NCBI GenBank assembly: GCA_018400355.1
Contig: JAGYMV010000015.1
Coordinates: 1 to 13,653 of the forward strand
Length of the DNA stretch: 13,653 bases
Direction: 5' to 3'
DNA from: Wenzhouxiangella sp.
Lineage (GTDB): Bacteria > Pseudomonadota > Gammaproteobacteria > Xanthomonadales > Wenzhouxiangellaceae
In this document: in pieces, positions 1-7,410 of the stretch
How the letters are laid out: each line of letters begins with the position of its first letter
How positions within the stretch are numbered: position 1 is the stretch's first letter
Program-made: the position numbers and the translations under genes
The notes under the pieces: model-generated
Told to the model about the DNA's origin: nothing
The model's database searches: none
What the model saw: only the letters and a program-made list of their open reading frames with translations

Positions 1-1
1 G

Positions 2-2212
2 CTGGAAAAACTCGGTGCGGCTGAGGACATGGAAAAGTACCTGCATTCAAAGTATGTGGGGCAAAAGCGTTTTTCATTGGAGGGCGGCGAGAGCATGATC
101 CCGCTGTTTGACGCCCTGATCGCCCACTCGGGTACGCAAGGTGTCAAAGAGATGGTCATTGGCATGGCGCACCGTGGTCGGCTCAATGTCTTGGTCAACG
201 TTTTGGGAAAAAGCCCAGGGGATTTGTTCGCCGCTTTTGAAGGCGCCATTGCAGAAGACGACCCCAACCGTTCGGGCGATGTGAAGTATCACATGGGTTA
301 TAGCTCTGACGTCCAAACCGAAGGTGGCGTCATGCATTTGGCGCTGGCTTTTAACCCCTCGCACTTGGAGATTGTCAACCCGGTGGTTGCCGGTTCTGCT
401 CGAGCCAGACAAACCCGGCTTAAAGATGCAGACCGAAGCCAGGTGATGCCGGTCTTAGTGCATGGTGACGCCGCCATCGCTGGTCAAGGTGTGGTTATGG
501 AGCTGCTGAATATGTCCCAGGCGCGCGGCTTTGCGGTTGGGGGCACCTTTCATATTGTGGTCAACAACCAAATTGGTTTCACCACCTCAAACCCCATTGA
601 TGCCCGCTCCACGCTCTATTGCACCGAAGTGGCCAAAATGGTGCAGGCGCCCATATTCCACGTCAACGGCGATGATCCAGAAGCCGTCTTGTTTGTCACC
701 AAACTCGCCACCGACTTCAGGCGAGAATTTAAAAAAGACGTGGTGATCGATCTGGTTTGCTACCGCCGCTTGGGTCACAACGAGGCCGACGAGCCGGCAG
801 CCACGCAACCCAAGATGTATCAAGTCATTCGCAACCTCGAGTCCGTGCGAACCCAGTATGGCAAGAAACTCATCGAGCAGGGTCTCATCGATCAAGATGC
901 ACTGGACCAATCCGCTGCAGACTATCGCGCGCGCCTCGAATCAGGTGAGCCGGTGATTGATCTGGTGCCACAGGACAAAGCACCGACCACCGTTGAATGG
1001 ACGCCTTTTTTAGAAACCGATTGGCGCGAGTCAGCAGAGACCAAGATGAGTTTGAGTGATGTCCAACGTCTGGGCAGCACACTCAATGAGCTCGGCGAGG
1101 ACTTCAAGGTCCATCGCCAAGTAGAACGCATTCTAGACGCGCGTCGCAAAATGGCAGCTGGCGAGCAACCCATTGATTGGGGCTTTGCTGAGACCATGGC
1201 CTATGCTGGCCTCATTGAAGCCGGTTATGGACTGCGGCTGGTTGGCCAGGACTCTGGTCGGGGAACGTTTTTTCATCGGCATGCAGTGCTGCATGAGCAA
1301 ACCTCTGGTGAGGCCAAGATCCCATTGGCTGAACTCAATTCCGAACCCAACCGGGTCACCATTATTGATTCACTGTTATCAGAAGAAGCGGTGCTGGGAT
1401 TTGAGTACGGCTATGCAACTGCAGAGCCCAACACCCTGACGATCTGGGAAGGCCAGTTTGGTGACTTTGTGAATGGCGCGCAGGTGGTGATTGATCAATT
1501 CATCACATCTGGTGAGGCCAAGTGGGGTCGACTCTGTGGCTTGGTGATGTTCTTGCCTCATGGGTATGAAGGTCAAGGACCTGAACATTCTTCTGCACGC
1601 CTGGAGCGTTTCATGCAGCTTTGCTCGGGCAACAACATTCAAGTGTGTGTGCCCTCCCTGCCCTCGCAGATGTTTCATATGTTGCGTCGCCAAATGCTCA
1701 GACCTTGGCGCAAGCCGCTTGTTGTGATGACGCCCAAGTCATTGCTGCGACACAAAGCCTCAACATCGGATCTAAAAGAACTCACAGATGGCTCATTCCA
1801 GCTGGTCATCGATGATCCGGCCAAGCCCAAAGCCAAAGACGTCAAACGCATCGTATTTTGTTCGGGCAAAGTGTATTTTGACTTAGCAGCGAAACGAGAT
1901 GAGCTCGAGCAAAACGACATCGCTTTGGTCAGGGTCGAACAACTCTATCCGTTCCCACGCGAAGAGCTTCAAGCCATCATCAAGCGCTATGCGAGCGCCA
2001 AAGAAGTGGTCTGGTGTCAAGAAGAGCCGATGAACCAAGGTGCGTGGTTCCAGATCAGACACCACATCCAAGCCTGCATCAAAAAAGATCAGCAATTGCT
2101 CTATGTCGGGCGCGCCACATCTGCATCACCCGCCGTTGGGTACTACCAAGTCCATCTGCAACAACAAAAACAACTGGTGAGCGATGCACTAACGCTCGGC
2201 CAGGGTTTATAA
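2..2212 (+). CDS. sucA: 2-oxoglutarate dehydrogenase E1 component (thiamine-diphosphate dependent), 5'-truncated by the window edge
   Basis: E1 decarboxylates 2-oxoglutarate on thiamine diphosphate and transfers the succinyl group to the lipoyl arm of E2 (cytosolic complex, TCA cycle). The frame is open from base 2, giving 736 visible residues; the family is about 930-950 aa, so about 200 N-terminal residues lie to the left. The first ATG in frame (29) is internal. Seen: EKYLHSKYVGQKRFSLEGGES at the left edge (without its final residues counted as a start), GMAHRGRLNVLVNVLGK, FNPSHLEIV, the ThDP/Mg motif beginning HGDAAIAGQG (nt 461 on) and completed by NNQIGFTTS (nt 563 on), then in the pyrimidine-binding half GRGTFFHRHAVLH (nt 1256 on), SEEAVLGFEYGY and PHGYEGQGPEHSS (nt 1556 on). 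All are E1o rather than pyruvate-dehydrogenase E1 hallmarks. It is first of a tight sucA-sucB-lpd series; the stop TAA (2210-2212) is 16 nt before sucB. No frameshift or missing motif seen in the visible part. Confidence 0.97.
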   Translation: MEKLGAAEDMEKYLHSKYVGQKRFSLEGGESMIPLFDALIAHSGTQGVKEMVIGMAHRGRLNVLVNVLGKSPGDLFAAFEGAIAEDDPNRSGDVKYHMGYSSDVQTEGGVMHLALAFNPSHLEIVNPVVAGSARARQTRLKDADRSQVMPVLVHGDAAIAGQGVVMELLNMSQARGFAVGGTFHIVVNNQIGFTTSNPIDARSTLYCTEVAKMVQAPIFHVNGDDPEAVLFVTKLATDFRREFKKDVVIDLVCYRRLGHNEADEPAATQPKMYQVIRNLESVRTQYGKKLIEQGLIDQDALDQSAADYRARLESGEPVIDLVPQDKAPTTVEWTPFLETDWRESAETKMSLSDVQRLGSTLNELGEDFKVHRQVERILDARRKMAAGEQPIDWGFAETMAYAGLIEAGYGLRLVGQDSGRGTFFHRHAVLHEQTSGEAKIPLAELNSEPNRVTIIDSLLSEEAVLGFEYGYATAEPNTLTIWEGQFGDFVNGAQVVIDQFITSGEAKWGRLCGLVMFLPHGYEGQGPEHSSARLERFMQLCSGNNIQVCVPSLPSQMFHMLRRQMLRPWRKPLVVMTPKSLLRHKASTSDLKELTDGSFQLVIDDPAKPKAKDVKRIVFCSGKVYFDLAAKRDELEQNDIALVRVEQLYPFPREELQAIIKRYASAKEVVWCQEEPMNQGAWFQIRHHIQACIKKDQQLLYVGRATSASPAVGYYQVHLQQQKQLVSDALTLGQGL

Positions 2213-2222
2213 AAGGAAGGAG
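2213..2222 (+). promoter_or_regulatory. Strong ribosome binding site of sucB
   Basis: AAGGAAGGAG starts directly after the sucA stop codon and ends 6 nt before the sucB ATG at 2229. It is an extended match to the anti-Shine-Dalgarno sequence and fixes the sucB start. It is stronger than the sites before most other genes here, which suits the high E2 stoichiometry of the complex (that last point is inference). Confidence 0.75.
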
Positions 2223-2228
2223 TCGTTC

Positions 2229-3428
2229 ATGAGCATTGAGATCAAGGTCCCCAATCTGCCCGAATCGGTCAGTGATGCGACCATTGCCAAGTGGCACAAA
2301 AAAGCGGGTGACAGCATCACTCGAGATGAGAACTTGGTCGATCTTGAAACAGACAAAGTGGTGCTGGAAGTCCCTGCCCCAGCCACCGGCATCTTAAAAG
2401 AAATCCAGCAGGCCGAAGGCGAGACCGTCACAGAAGGCCAGTTGCTTGGAATCTTAGAAGAAGGCGAAGTTGAAGCTGCCCCCGCCAAAGAAGAAAAGTC
2501 AGATAAGGAAACAGCGTCTGAGCCTGAAGCCAAAGCAGAGCCGGTTGATGCGCCAAAGGAAACGGCGACTGAGTCAAAAACACCCGCTACCGGCAACAAA
2601 GACCTTCCCCCCGCCGCCCGACGCTTGGTGGCAGAGAATGATGTCAACGCAGCCGATGTGGAAGGGACTGGGCGTGGTGGTCGAGTCACCAAGGGCGATG
2701 TTCTTCAACACTTGAAAGGTGGCGGCCCGCGCCCTGAAGAACGCGTCAAAATGTCGCGTCTGCGATCGCGCATTGCAGAGCGCATGAAGGAGGCCCAAAA
2801 CACGGCCGCCATTTTGACCTCATTCAATGAGGTGGATCTGTCAGAAGTGATGGCTCTGCGGACTCGCTACAAAGATGCTTTCCAGCAAAAACACGGCGTC
2901 AAACTGGGCTTTATGTCCTTTTTCGTCAAGGCGGCCTGCGAAGCACTCCACAAACACCCCGTCGTCAATGCTTCAGTCGATGGCGATGAAGTTGTCTACC
3001 ATGGCTACCAGGACATCGGGATTGCGGTGTCGACAGACCGTGGCTTGTTGGTGCCTGTCCTCAGAAATGCCGAGCGCCTCGGCTTGGCTGAAATCGAGGC
3101 AGGCATTGCCGACTATGCCAACAAGGCAAGACAAGGCAGCATTGCGCTTGAAGATTTACAGGGGGGCACATTCACCATCACCAACGGTGGCGTCTTTGGG
3201 TCCTTGTTGTCGACGCCTTTGCTGAACATGCCGCAAAGTGCCATTTTGGGCATGCACACGATCAAAGAGCGACCCATCGCCGTCAATGGCGAGGTCGTTA
3301 TTCGCCCCATGATGTACATCGCGTTGTCTTATGACCACCGCATCATCGACGGCAAAGATGCTGTCCAATTCTTGGTCGCAATCAAAGAATCACTCGAAGA
3401 CCCAGCGCGTCTCTTGCTGGATCTCTAA
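2229..3428 (+). CDS. sucB: Dihydrolipoyllysine succinyltransferase, E2 core of 2-oxoglutarate dehydrogenase
   Basis: E2 forms the core of the complex: its swinging lipoyl arm takes the succinyl group from E1 and passes it to CoA, giving succinyl-CoA, and is reoxidised by E3. The 399 aa protein has the classic three-part layout. A single lipoyl domain occupies residues about 1-77 with the lipoylated lysine in LETDKVVLEV (K43). A flexible Glu/Lys/Ala/Pro-rich linker follows (about 78-125). The peripheral subunit-binding domain spans about 127-163 (PPAARRLVAEND...GRGGRVTKGDV). The acyltransferase domain runs from about 170 to the end, with the active-site motif SYDHRIIDGKD (H370, D374). One lipoyl domain and about 400 aa fit succinyltransferase rather than most acetyltransferases. 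The start has a strong Shine-Dalgarno. It sits between sucA and lpd, 14 nt from the latter. Nothing unusual in the protein itself. Confidence 0.97.
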   Translation: MSIEIKVPNLPESVSDATIAKWHKKAGDSITRDENLVDLETDKVVLEVPAPATGILKEIQQAEGETVTEGQLLGILEEGEVEAAPAKEEKSDKETASEPEAKAEPVDAPKETATESKTPATGNKDLPPAARRLVAENDVNAADVEGTGRGGRVTKGDVLQHLKGGGPRPEERVKMSRLRSRIAERMKEAQNTAAILTSFNEVDLSEVMALRTRYKDAFQQKHGVKLGFMSFFVKAACEALHKHPVVNASVDGDEVVYHGYQDIGIAVSTDRGLLVPVLRNAERLGLAEIEAGIADYANKARQGSIALEDLQGGTFTITNGGVFGSLLSTPLLNMPQSAILGMHTIKERPIAVNGEVVIRPMMYIALSYDHRIIDGKDAVQFLVAIKESLEDPARLLLDL

Positions 3429-3432
3429 GGAG
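3427..3432 (+). promoter_or_regulatory. Ribosome binding site of lpd overlapping the sucB stop codon
   Basis: The last two bases of the sucB stop TAA (3426-3428) are the first two bases of an AAGGAG Shine-Dalgarno. A run of seven T (3434-3440) fills most of the 10 nt spacer to the ATG at 3443. Ribosomes ending sucB stop on top of the lpd initiation site, which suggests translational coupling. Confidence 0.7.
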
Positions 3433-3442
3433 CTTTTTTTCA

Positions 3443-4867
3443 ATGTCTGCAAAAGAATTTGATGTCGTTGTGATCGGCGGTGGTCCAGGTGGTTATGCCG
3501 CTGCGATCAGGGCCGCTCAGCTCAAACTGAGCGTCATGTTGATTGATGATCGCAAGTCAGACGATGGCAAACCAGCACCGGGCGGCACCTGCCTCAATGT
3601 GGGCTGCGTGCCATCCAAGGCGCTTCTGGATTCATCCAAACACTTCCACCACATCCAGCACGATTATGCCGCGCACGGCATCAAAGTCAAAGACGTAGAA
3701 ATTGACGTCAAGCAAATGATTGCGCGCAAAAATGGGGTGGTTAAACAGCTCAATGGTGGTTTGATGCAACTATTCAAAGCCAACAAAATTGAGTTTGCGA
3801 ATGGCACGGGTCGTCTGTTGGCCAATCGAGAGGTCGAGGTCACCACCGATGAGGGGACATCCAATGTCACCGGCAAACACGTCATTTTAGCAGCCGGTTC
3901 GGTGCCCTTCACCATCCCGGGTGTGGACATTGATGGCAAACACATTGTCGACAATGTGGGTGCGTTGGCCTTCGAGCAAACCCCCAAAAAGCTGGGTGTC
4001 ATTGGCGCCGGTGTGATTGGCTTAGAAATGGGCAGCGTCTGGAAGCGCTTGGGCAGTGAAGTCACTCTGTTTGAAGCGGCCGATGAGTTGTTGAGCGTGG
4101 TCGATACCGACATGGCGCGCGCAGCCGCGCGTGAATTTAAAAAGCAAGGGCTCGATATCCGACTCGGCACAAAGGTTCAAGGCGCGAAAGTGGCGCGTTC
4201 CAAAGTCAAGGTCACTTACCAAGAAGACGGCGAAGAGAAGGAAGCGAGCTTTGACCGCTTGCTTGTGGCTGTGGGCCGGCGAGCTGCCAGCGAGAAGCTG
4301 GTCGCTGATGACAGTGGCGTCACCCTGACCGAACGTGGGCAAATCGAAGTCAATGAACAATGCCAAACAAAAGCAGACCAGGTCTGGGCCATTGGCGACT
4401 TGGTGCGCGGGCCGATGCTAGCGCACAAAGCATCCGAAGAGGGGATTGCCGTTGCCGAAACCATTGCTGGCCATCACGGCCACTTCGACTTGGACAATGT
4501 GCCCTGGGTGATTTATACCGACCCTGAAATTGCATGGGTGGGCAAAACAGAAAAAGACCTCAAAGCTGAGGGCATCGAATATCGATCTGGCAGCTTTCCT
4601 TTTGCAGCCACTGGCCGTGGTTTGGCCATGGGTGAGGCCAGCGGGCATGTCAAACTGCTAGCCGATGCCGAGACCGACCGCTTGCTGGGCGCGCAGATCA
4701 TCGGCCCCAACGCCTCAGAACTCATTGCTGAGTGTGTTGTGACCATGGAATTTGCCGGCTCAAGTGAGGACTTGGCTCGCATCGTTCACGCCCACCCCAC
4801 ACTGTCTGAAGCGGTTCATGAAGCGGCACTGGCCGTGGATGGCCGCGCCATACATAAGGCCAATTGA
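3443..4867 (+). CDS. lpdA: Dihydrolipoyl dehydrogenase (E3 / glycine-cleavage L-protein)
   Basis: FAD-dependent homodimeric disulfide oxidoreductase that reoxidises dihydrolipoyl groups with NAD+. In this operon it is E3 of 2-oxoglutarate dehydrogenase, and in most bacteria the same enzyme can serve as L-protein of the glycine cleavage system. The 474 aa length is normal. Seen in order: N-terminal FAD dinucleotide motif VVIGGGPGGYAAAIRAAQ (about residues 9-26); redox-active disulfide GGTCLNVGCVPSK (C50, C55); second, NAD-binding, Rossmann motif IGAGVIGLEMGS (from I187); FAD-contacting segment VWAIGDLVRGPMLAHKA; and the C-terminal dimer-interface catalytic pair in HPTLSEAVHEAA (H451, E456). 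The acidic tip of the NAD site (LFEAAD) fits NAD rather than NADP. It starts 14 nt after sucB with AAGGAG. The next gene starts 6 nt after its stop. All key residues are present. Confidence 0.97.
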   Translation: MSAKEFDVVVIGGGPGGYAAAIRAAQLKLSVMLIDDRKSDDGKPAPGGTCLNVGCVPSKALLDSSKHFHHIQHDYAAHGIKVKDVEIDVKQMIARKNGVVKQLNGGLMQLFKANKIEFANGTGRLLANREVEVTTDEGTSNVTGKHVILAAGSVPFTIPGVDIDGKHIVDNVGALAFEQTPKKLGVIGAGVIGLEMGSVWKRLGSEVTLFEAADELLSVVDTDMARAAAREFKKQGLDIRLGTKVQGAKVARSKVKVTYQEDGEEKEASFDRLLVAVGRRAASEKLVADDSGVTLTERGQIEVNEQCQTKADQVWAIGDLVRGPMLAHKASEEGIAVAETIAGHHGHFDLDNVPWVIYTDPEIAWVGKTEKDLKAEGIEYRSGSFPFAATGRGLAMGEASGHVKLLADAETDRLLGAQIIGPNASELIAECVVTMEFAGSSEDLARIVHAHPTLSEAVHEAALAVDGRAIHKAN

Positions 4868-4873
4868 TACATC

Positions 4874-5917
4874 ATGCCTGCTGCCCTGCCCGCTGATTTT
4901 AAAGCTTTCCGAATCCACGACGACGAGGAAGGTTTCAGAGCGGACTGGGAAACTCAAACCATCGACCAGCAAAGTGCTGGTGATGTGATTCTTGAGGTTC
5001 ACTACTCCAGCGTCAACTACAAAGACGCCTTGGCTGGCACCAACAGAGGTAAGATTCTCAGACGATTCCCTTTAAACGGGGGCATTGATGTTGCCGGCGT
5101 GGTTGTTGAGACTGATAGCGAACGTTTTGAGGTCGGTGACGCGGTCCTAATGACAGGCAGTGGGCTCTCAGAAACCAAAGATGGGGGCTACAGTGAGTAC
5201 TTGCGGGTCTCATCCGAGTGGCTGGTGCCACTCCCGAAAGGATTGAGTCTGCTTGAGGCCATGGTCATCGGAACGGCTGGATTCACCGCAGCGCTGGCCC
5301 TGTATCGTATGGAAACCAACGGCCAGACACCAGAGATGGGCCCGCTGGCCGTCACTGGAGCCACCGGCGGTGTCGGCTCTCTCGCTGTTGATATTTTCAC
5401 AAAAGCGGGCTACCAAGTCAGCGCCATCACCGGCAAAACCAGTGCTTTTGAATGGCTTCACCAACTCGGTGCTGCCCAGTGCATCGATCGGCATGGCCTC
5501 TATTGGCCAGAGACCCCTCTGGCGAGCGCACAATTCGCTGGGGCGCTCGATAATGTGGGTGGCGACATGCTCAATGGACTCACCCGCGTGATCGGGCCTT
5601 GGGGCAATATCGCCAGCTGCGGAATGGCCGCCAGCATGGGCCTCAACACCACCGTGATGCCCTGGATTATTCGTGGAATTAGTTTGCTGGGCATTAACTC
5701 AGCCGGCTGCGCTTATGATCTTCGCACCCAGATTTGGGATAAGCTGGCCACCGACTGGCGCCCCGATCATTTGGATACCATCCACACCAAGACCATTCGC
5801 CCTGCCGAGCTCAAAGAGGCTTTTGAGACCTTGATCTCTGGCACCAACCAAGGCCGCGTGGTCGTTGATCTTAGACCACACACAGACACTCCCTTACCTA
5901 AAGAGAATGCATCATGA
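4874..5917 (+). CDS. acuI: YhdH/AcuI-family acrylyl-CoA reductase (NADPH), medium-chain dehydrogenase/reductase
   Basis: A zinc-independent medium-chain dehydrogenase/reductase of 347 aa. The YhdH/AcuI family reduces the toxic electrophile acrylyl-CoA to propionyl-CoA with NADPH, in 3-hydroxypropionate and DMSP/acrylate metabolism and detoxification. Seen: N-terminal catalytic GroES-like half with YSSVNYKDALA (about residues 38-48) and GIDVAGVVVE; the subfamily-typical GSGLSETKDGGYSEY; the hinge VIGTAGFTAALAL; Rossmann motif VTGATGGVGSLAVDI (V160 on); DNVGGDMLN; and a C-terminal GINSAG loop. No structural-zinc Cys cluster is visible, as expected for this branch. Its ATG lies 6 nt after the lpd stop with no good Shine-Dalgarno nearby (AAGG at 4856-4859 is 14 nt away), so translation is probably coupled to lpd. 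The stop overlaps the peroxiredoxin start (ATGA). The family call is firm; the physiological substrate is inferred, and the symbol follows the family. Confidence 0.88.
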   Translation: MPAALPADFKAFRIHDDEEGFRADWETQTIDQQSAGDVILEVHYSSVNYKDALAGTNRGKILRRFPLNGGIDVAGVVVETDSERFEVGDAVLMTGSGLSETKDGGYSEYLRVSSEWLVPLPKGLSLLEAMVIGTAGFTAALALYRMETNGQTPEMGPLAVTGATGGVGSLAVDIFTKAGYQVSAITGKTSAFEWLHQLGAAQCIDRHGLYWPETPLASAQFAGALDNVGGDMLNGLTRVIGPWGNIASCGMAASMGLNTTVMPWIIRGISLLGINSAGCAYDLRTQIWDKLATDWRPDHLDTIHTKTIRPAELKEAFETLISGTNQGRVVVDLRPHTDTPLPKENAS

Positions 5918-6396
5918 TTCAAGTTGGCGACCACATCCCAGATACGCCCGTTATGCAAATGACTGAAAACGGACCAAGCCCAATCGCGGCCAGCCAAGTG
6001 TTGGGCACCGGTCGAGTGGTGCTGTTTGCCACACCCGGGGCGTTCACACCCACTTGCTCTGCCCAGCACTTGCCGGGGTTTTTAGAAAAGCATGAAGACC
6101 TAACAGCAAAAGGCGTGGATCAGATTGTCTGCATGGCCGTCAATGATGTCTTTGTTGTGGACGCCTGGTCAAAAGCCAGTCAAACCGCTGGCAAAATCAC
6201 CATGGTTGCCGATGGCAATGGCGACTTTGCTCGAGCCATGGGTTTGGAGATGGACATTCGGGCTTTTGGGATGGGCGAGCGCTGTCAGCGGTTTGCCATG
6301 ATCATCCAAGATGGCGTGGTTGAGGCGTTGATGATCGAAGCGCCAGGCGAATTCAAAGTATCCAGCGCTGAAGCAGTTCTGAATAAACTGACTTGA
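5914..6396 (+). CDS. Prx5-type peroxiredoxin (AhpC/TSA redoxin family)
   Basis: Thiol peroxidase of 160 aa that reduces H2O2 and organic peroxides through a peroxidatic cysteine. The active-site motif is PGAFTPTCS with C48 as peroxidatic Cys, preceded by VVLFATPG. The later segments VNDVFVVDAWSKA, MVADGNGDFARAMGLEMD and FGMGERCQRFAMII are characteristic of the Prx5 (peroxiredoxin Q/Asp F3-like) branch. Further cysteines are C73 and C124. Neither can be named as the resolving Cys from sequence alone; reduction by glutathione/glutaredoxin or thioredoxin is possible. No signal peptide, so cytosolic. The ATG overlaps the acuI stop by 4 nt (ATGA), which implies coupled translation at the end of the suc-lpd-acuI transcript. 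The stop is only 2 nt from the stop of the convergent DUF2909 gene. Confidence 0.93.
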   Translation: MIQVGDHIPDTPVMQMTENGPSPIAASQVLGTGRVVLFATPGAFTPTCSAQHLPGFLEKHEDLTAKGVDQIVCMAVNDVFVVDAWSKASQTAGKITMVADGNGDFARAMGLEMDIRAFGMGERCQRFAMIIQDGVVEALMIEAPGEFKVSSAEAVLNKLT

Positions 6397-6398
6397 GC

Positions 6399-6629
6399 TC
6401 ACTCCCCACTGGGGTAGCGGACCGGGTTGACACCTTGCGGCTCGATCAGACCAAACTGGAACCCGGCCCACAACAATAGCAACAAGCCCAGTGACAGGCC
6501 AACTCTCCAACTTAACCGACGAACAGCACGGTCGCCTTCGCCTCGATCCGTGATCAAATAATAAAAGCTCGAGGCGAGCGTGAAGAGAATGGCTAGAAAA
6601 ACACCGATAATGAATACTTTACTAAGCAC
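6399..6629 (-). CDS. DUF2909-like twin-transmembrane protein
   Basis: Small 76 aa membrane protein of unknown function. Two hydrophobic helices are visible, residues about 4-26 and 43-62, joined by a short charged loop (ITDRGEGDRAVRRLSWR), followed by a short polar tail. This matches the DUF2909 'twin transmembrane' family, which in Pseudomonas and relatives lies between cytochrome c oxidase subunit III and SURF1; its place next to SURF1 here supports the call and suggests, by context only, a role in oxidase assembly. The start is GTG (6627-6629 on the minus strand), with GGAG about 11 nt upstream. It is read opposite to its neighbours: convergent with the peroxiredoxin (2 nt gap) and divergent from SURF1 (about 46 nt shared upstream region). 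The MLSKVFIIG start agrees with the hydrophobic N-terminus typical of the family. Confidence 0.78.
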   Translation of the reverse strand: MLSKVFIIGVFLAILFTLASSFYYLITDRGEGDRAVRRLSWRVGLSLGLLLLLWAGFQFGLIEPQGVNPVRYPSGE

Positions 6630-6678
6630 TGCGCTACATCTCCATATAACCAGCCACCCAGTATAAGGGCTTTGTGTG
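6630..6678. promoter_or_regulatory. Short divergent intergenic region between the DUF2909 gene and SURF1
   Basis: These roughly 46-49 bases are the only room for start signals of two divergent genes. On the plus strand AAGGG (6665-6669) is a Shine-Dalgarno for SURF1. On the minus strand GGAG (complement of about 6641-6644) serves the DUF2909 gene. TATAAG at 6662-6667 resembles a -10 box but sits on the SURF1 ribosome binding site and has no -35 partner, so I do not call it a promoter. Promoters for either gene probably lie inside the neighbouring coding sequence. Confidence 0.4.
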
Positions 6679-7410
6679 ATGACTCGTTGGATTCGTCCGA
6701 TTCTTGTTCAAAGCGTTCCACACCTGGTGGCTGGCGGCTTGATCTTAGCCTGCATTCAGCTGGCCTTCTGGCAACAAGACCGCGCCGATGAAAAAGCCAC
6801 CCTGCTGAGCCAATGGGAGAATGCGCCCATCTTAGAAACTCAAAGCCCCACGGAACTGGCGAAAGCACCCATGTTTTCTGAAGTCAGAGTCACGGGCGAT
6901 TGGGAGCCAACTCGACACATTCTGCTCGACAATCAAACTCGGCAAAACCATCCCGGCGTCCATGTCTTTGTCCCGTTCAGACTGGCCCAGAGCAAGACGA
7001 TTTATTTTGTAAACAGGGGCTGGCAACCCTGGTATCGAACGGCGGACCAATGGCCCGAGTACGAGACACCCAAAGGCACACAAACCATCCAAGGTCGGCT
7101 GAGTGCGCCTCCGCGCGTTGGGTTACAGATTGGCGAGGCCGCCCCTCTCGACCCAGACGATTGGCCCAATCTCATGACCTATTTTGATATTGGCAGGATT
7201 CAAGCGGTGTTTGGCCCAGACGTCGCTGAGCGGATCATCCTTCTGGAGCCATCAGAACCAACACACCTCTCCGGAGACCCTTGGCCTAGCGTGAATATGG
7301 GGCCAGATCGTCACCTTGCATACGCTTTTCAGTGGTTTGCCATTGCTTTGGCCATCCTCGTTATCTGGATTGCCCTGACCTACCGGTTTTATAGGAAACG
7401 CCATGAATAA
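6679..7410 (+). CDS. SURF1-family cytochrome c oxidase assembly protein
   Basis: SURF1 (Shy1) proteins help insert haem A into subunit I of aa3-type cytochrome c oxidase. The 243 aa product has the expected shape: an N-terminal membrane helix (about residues 13-31), a large periplasmic domain, and a C-terminal helix (about 215-235) followed by a basic end. Family features seen are FWQQDRADEK just after helix 1, the segment around HILLDNQTRQNHPGVHVFVPF, FVNRGWQPWYR, and HLAYAFQWFAIALA entering helix 2. There are two possible starts, GTG at 6676 and ATG at 6679; AAGGG (6665-6669) is 6 and 9 nt away respectively. I chose ATG, and the difference is one residue. The 3' end overlaps the next gene by 8 nt, so the two are translated together. 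In Pseudomonas the gene belongs to the cox cluster. Confidence 0.93.
   Translation: MTRWIRPILVQSVPHLVAGGLILACIQLAFWQQDRADEKATLLSQWENAPILETQSPTELAKAPMFSEVRVTGDWEPTRHILLDNQTRQNHPGVHVFVPFRLAQSKTIYFVNRGWQPWYRTADQWPEYETPKGTQTIQGRLSAPPRVGLQIGEAAPLDPDDWPNLMTYFDIGRIQAVFGPDVAERIILLEPSEPTHLSGDPWPSVNMGPDRHLAYAFQWFAIALAILVIWIALTYRFYRKRHE

Noticed and set aside
2207..2692. 161-codon open frame antisense to the start of sucB
   Set aside because: It is very rich in Ser/Ala as expected from the reverse complement of the Glu/Lys/Ala linker codons, lacks a recognisable motif, and lies over a well-supported gene.
3402..3440. CCAGC/GCTGG hairpin plus T7 tract as a terminator between sucB and lpd
   Set aside because: A 5 bp stem with a 9 nt loop ends 13 nt before the T run, so the geometry is wrong; Shine-Dalgarno and lpd follow at once.
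3664..4170. 168-codon open frame antisense to lpd
   Set aside because: It is a shadow of the lpd codons with no family motif, and lpd is unmistakable in this stretch.
6402..6417. CCCC-ACT-GGGG mini-hairpin just after the peroxiredoxin stop as a terminator
   Set aside because: The stem is only 4 bp, no T tract follows on either strand, and it is part of the DUF2909 coding sequence.
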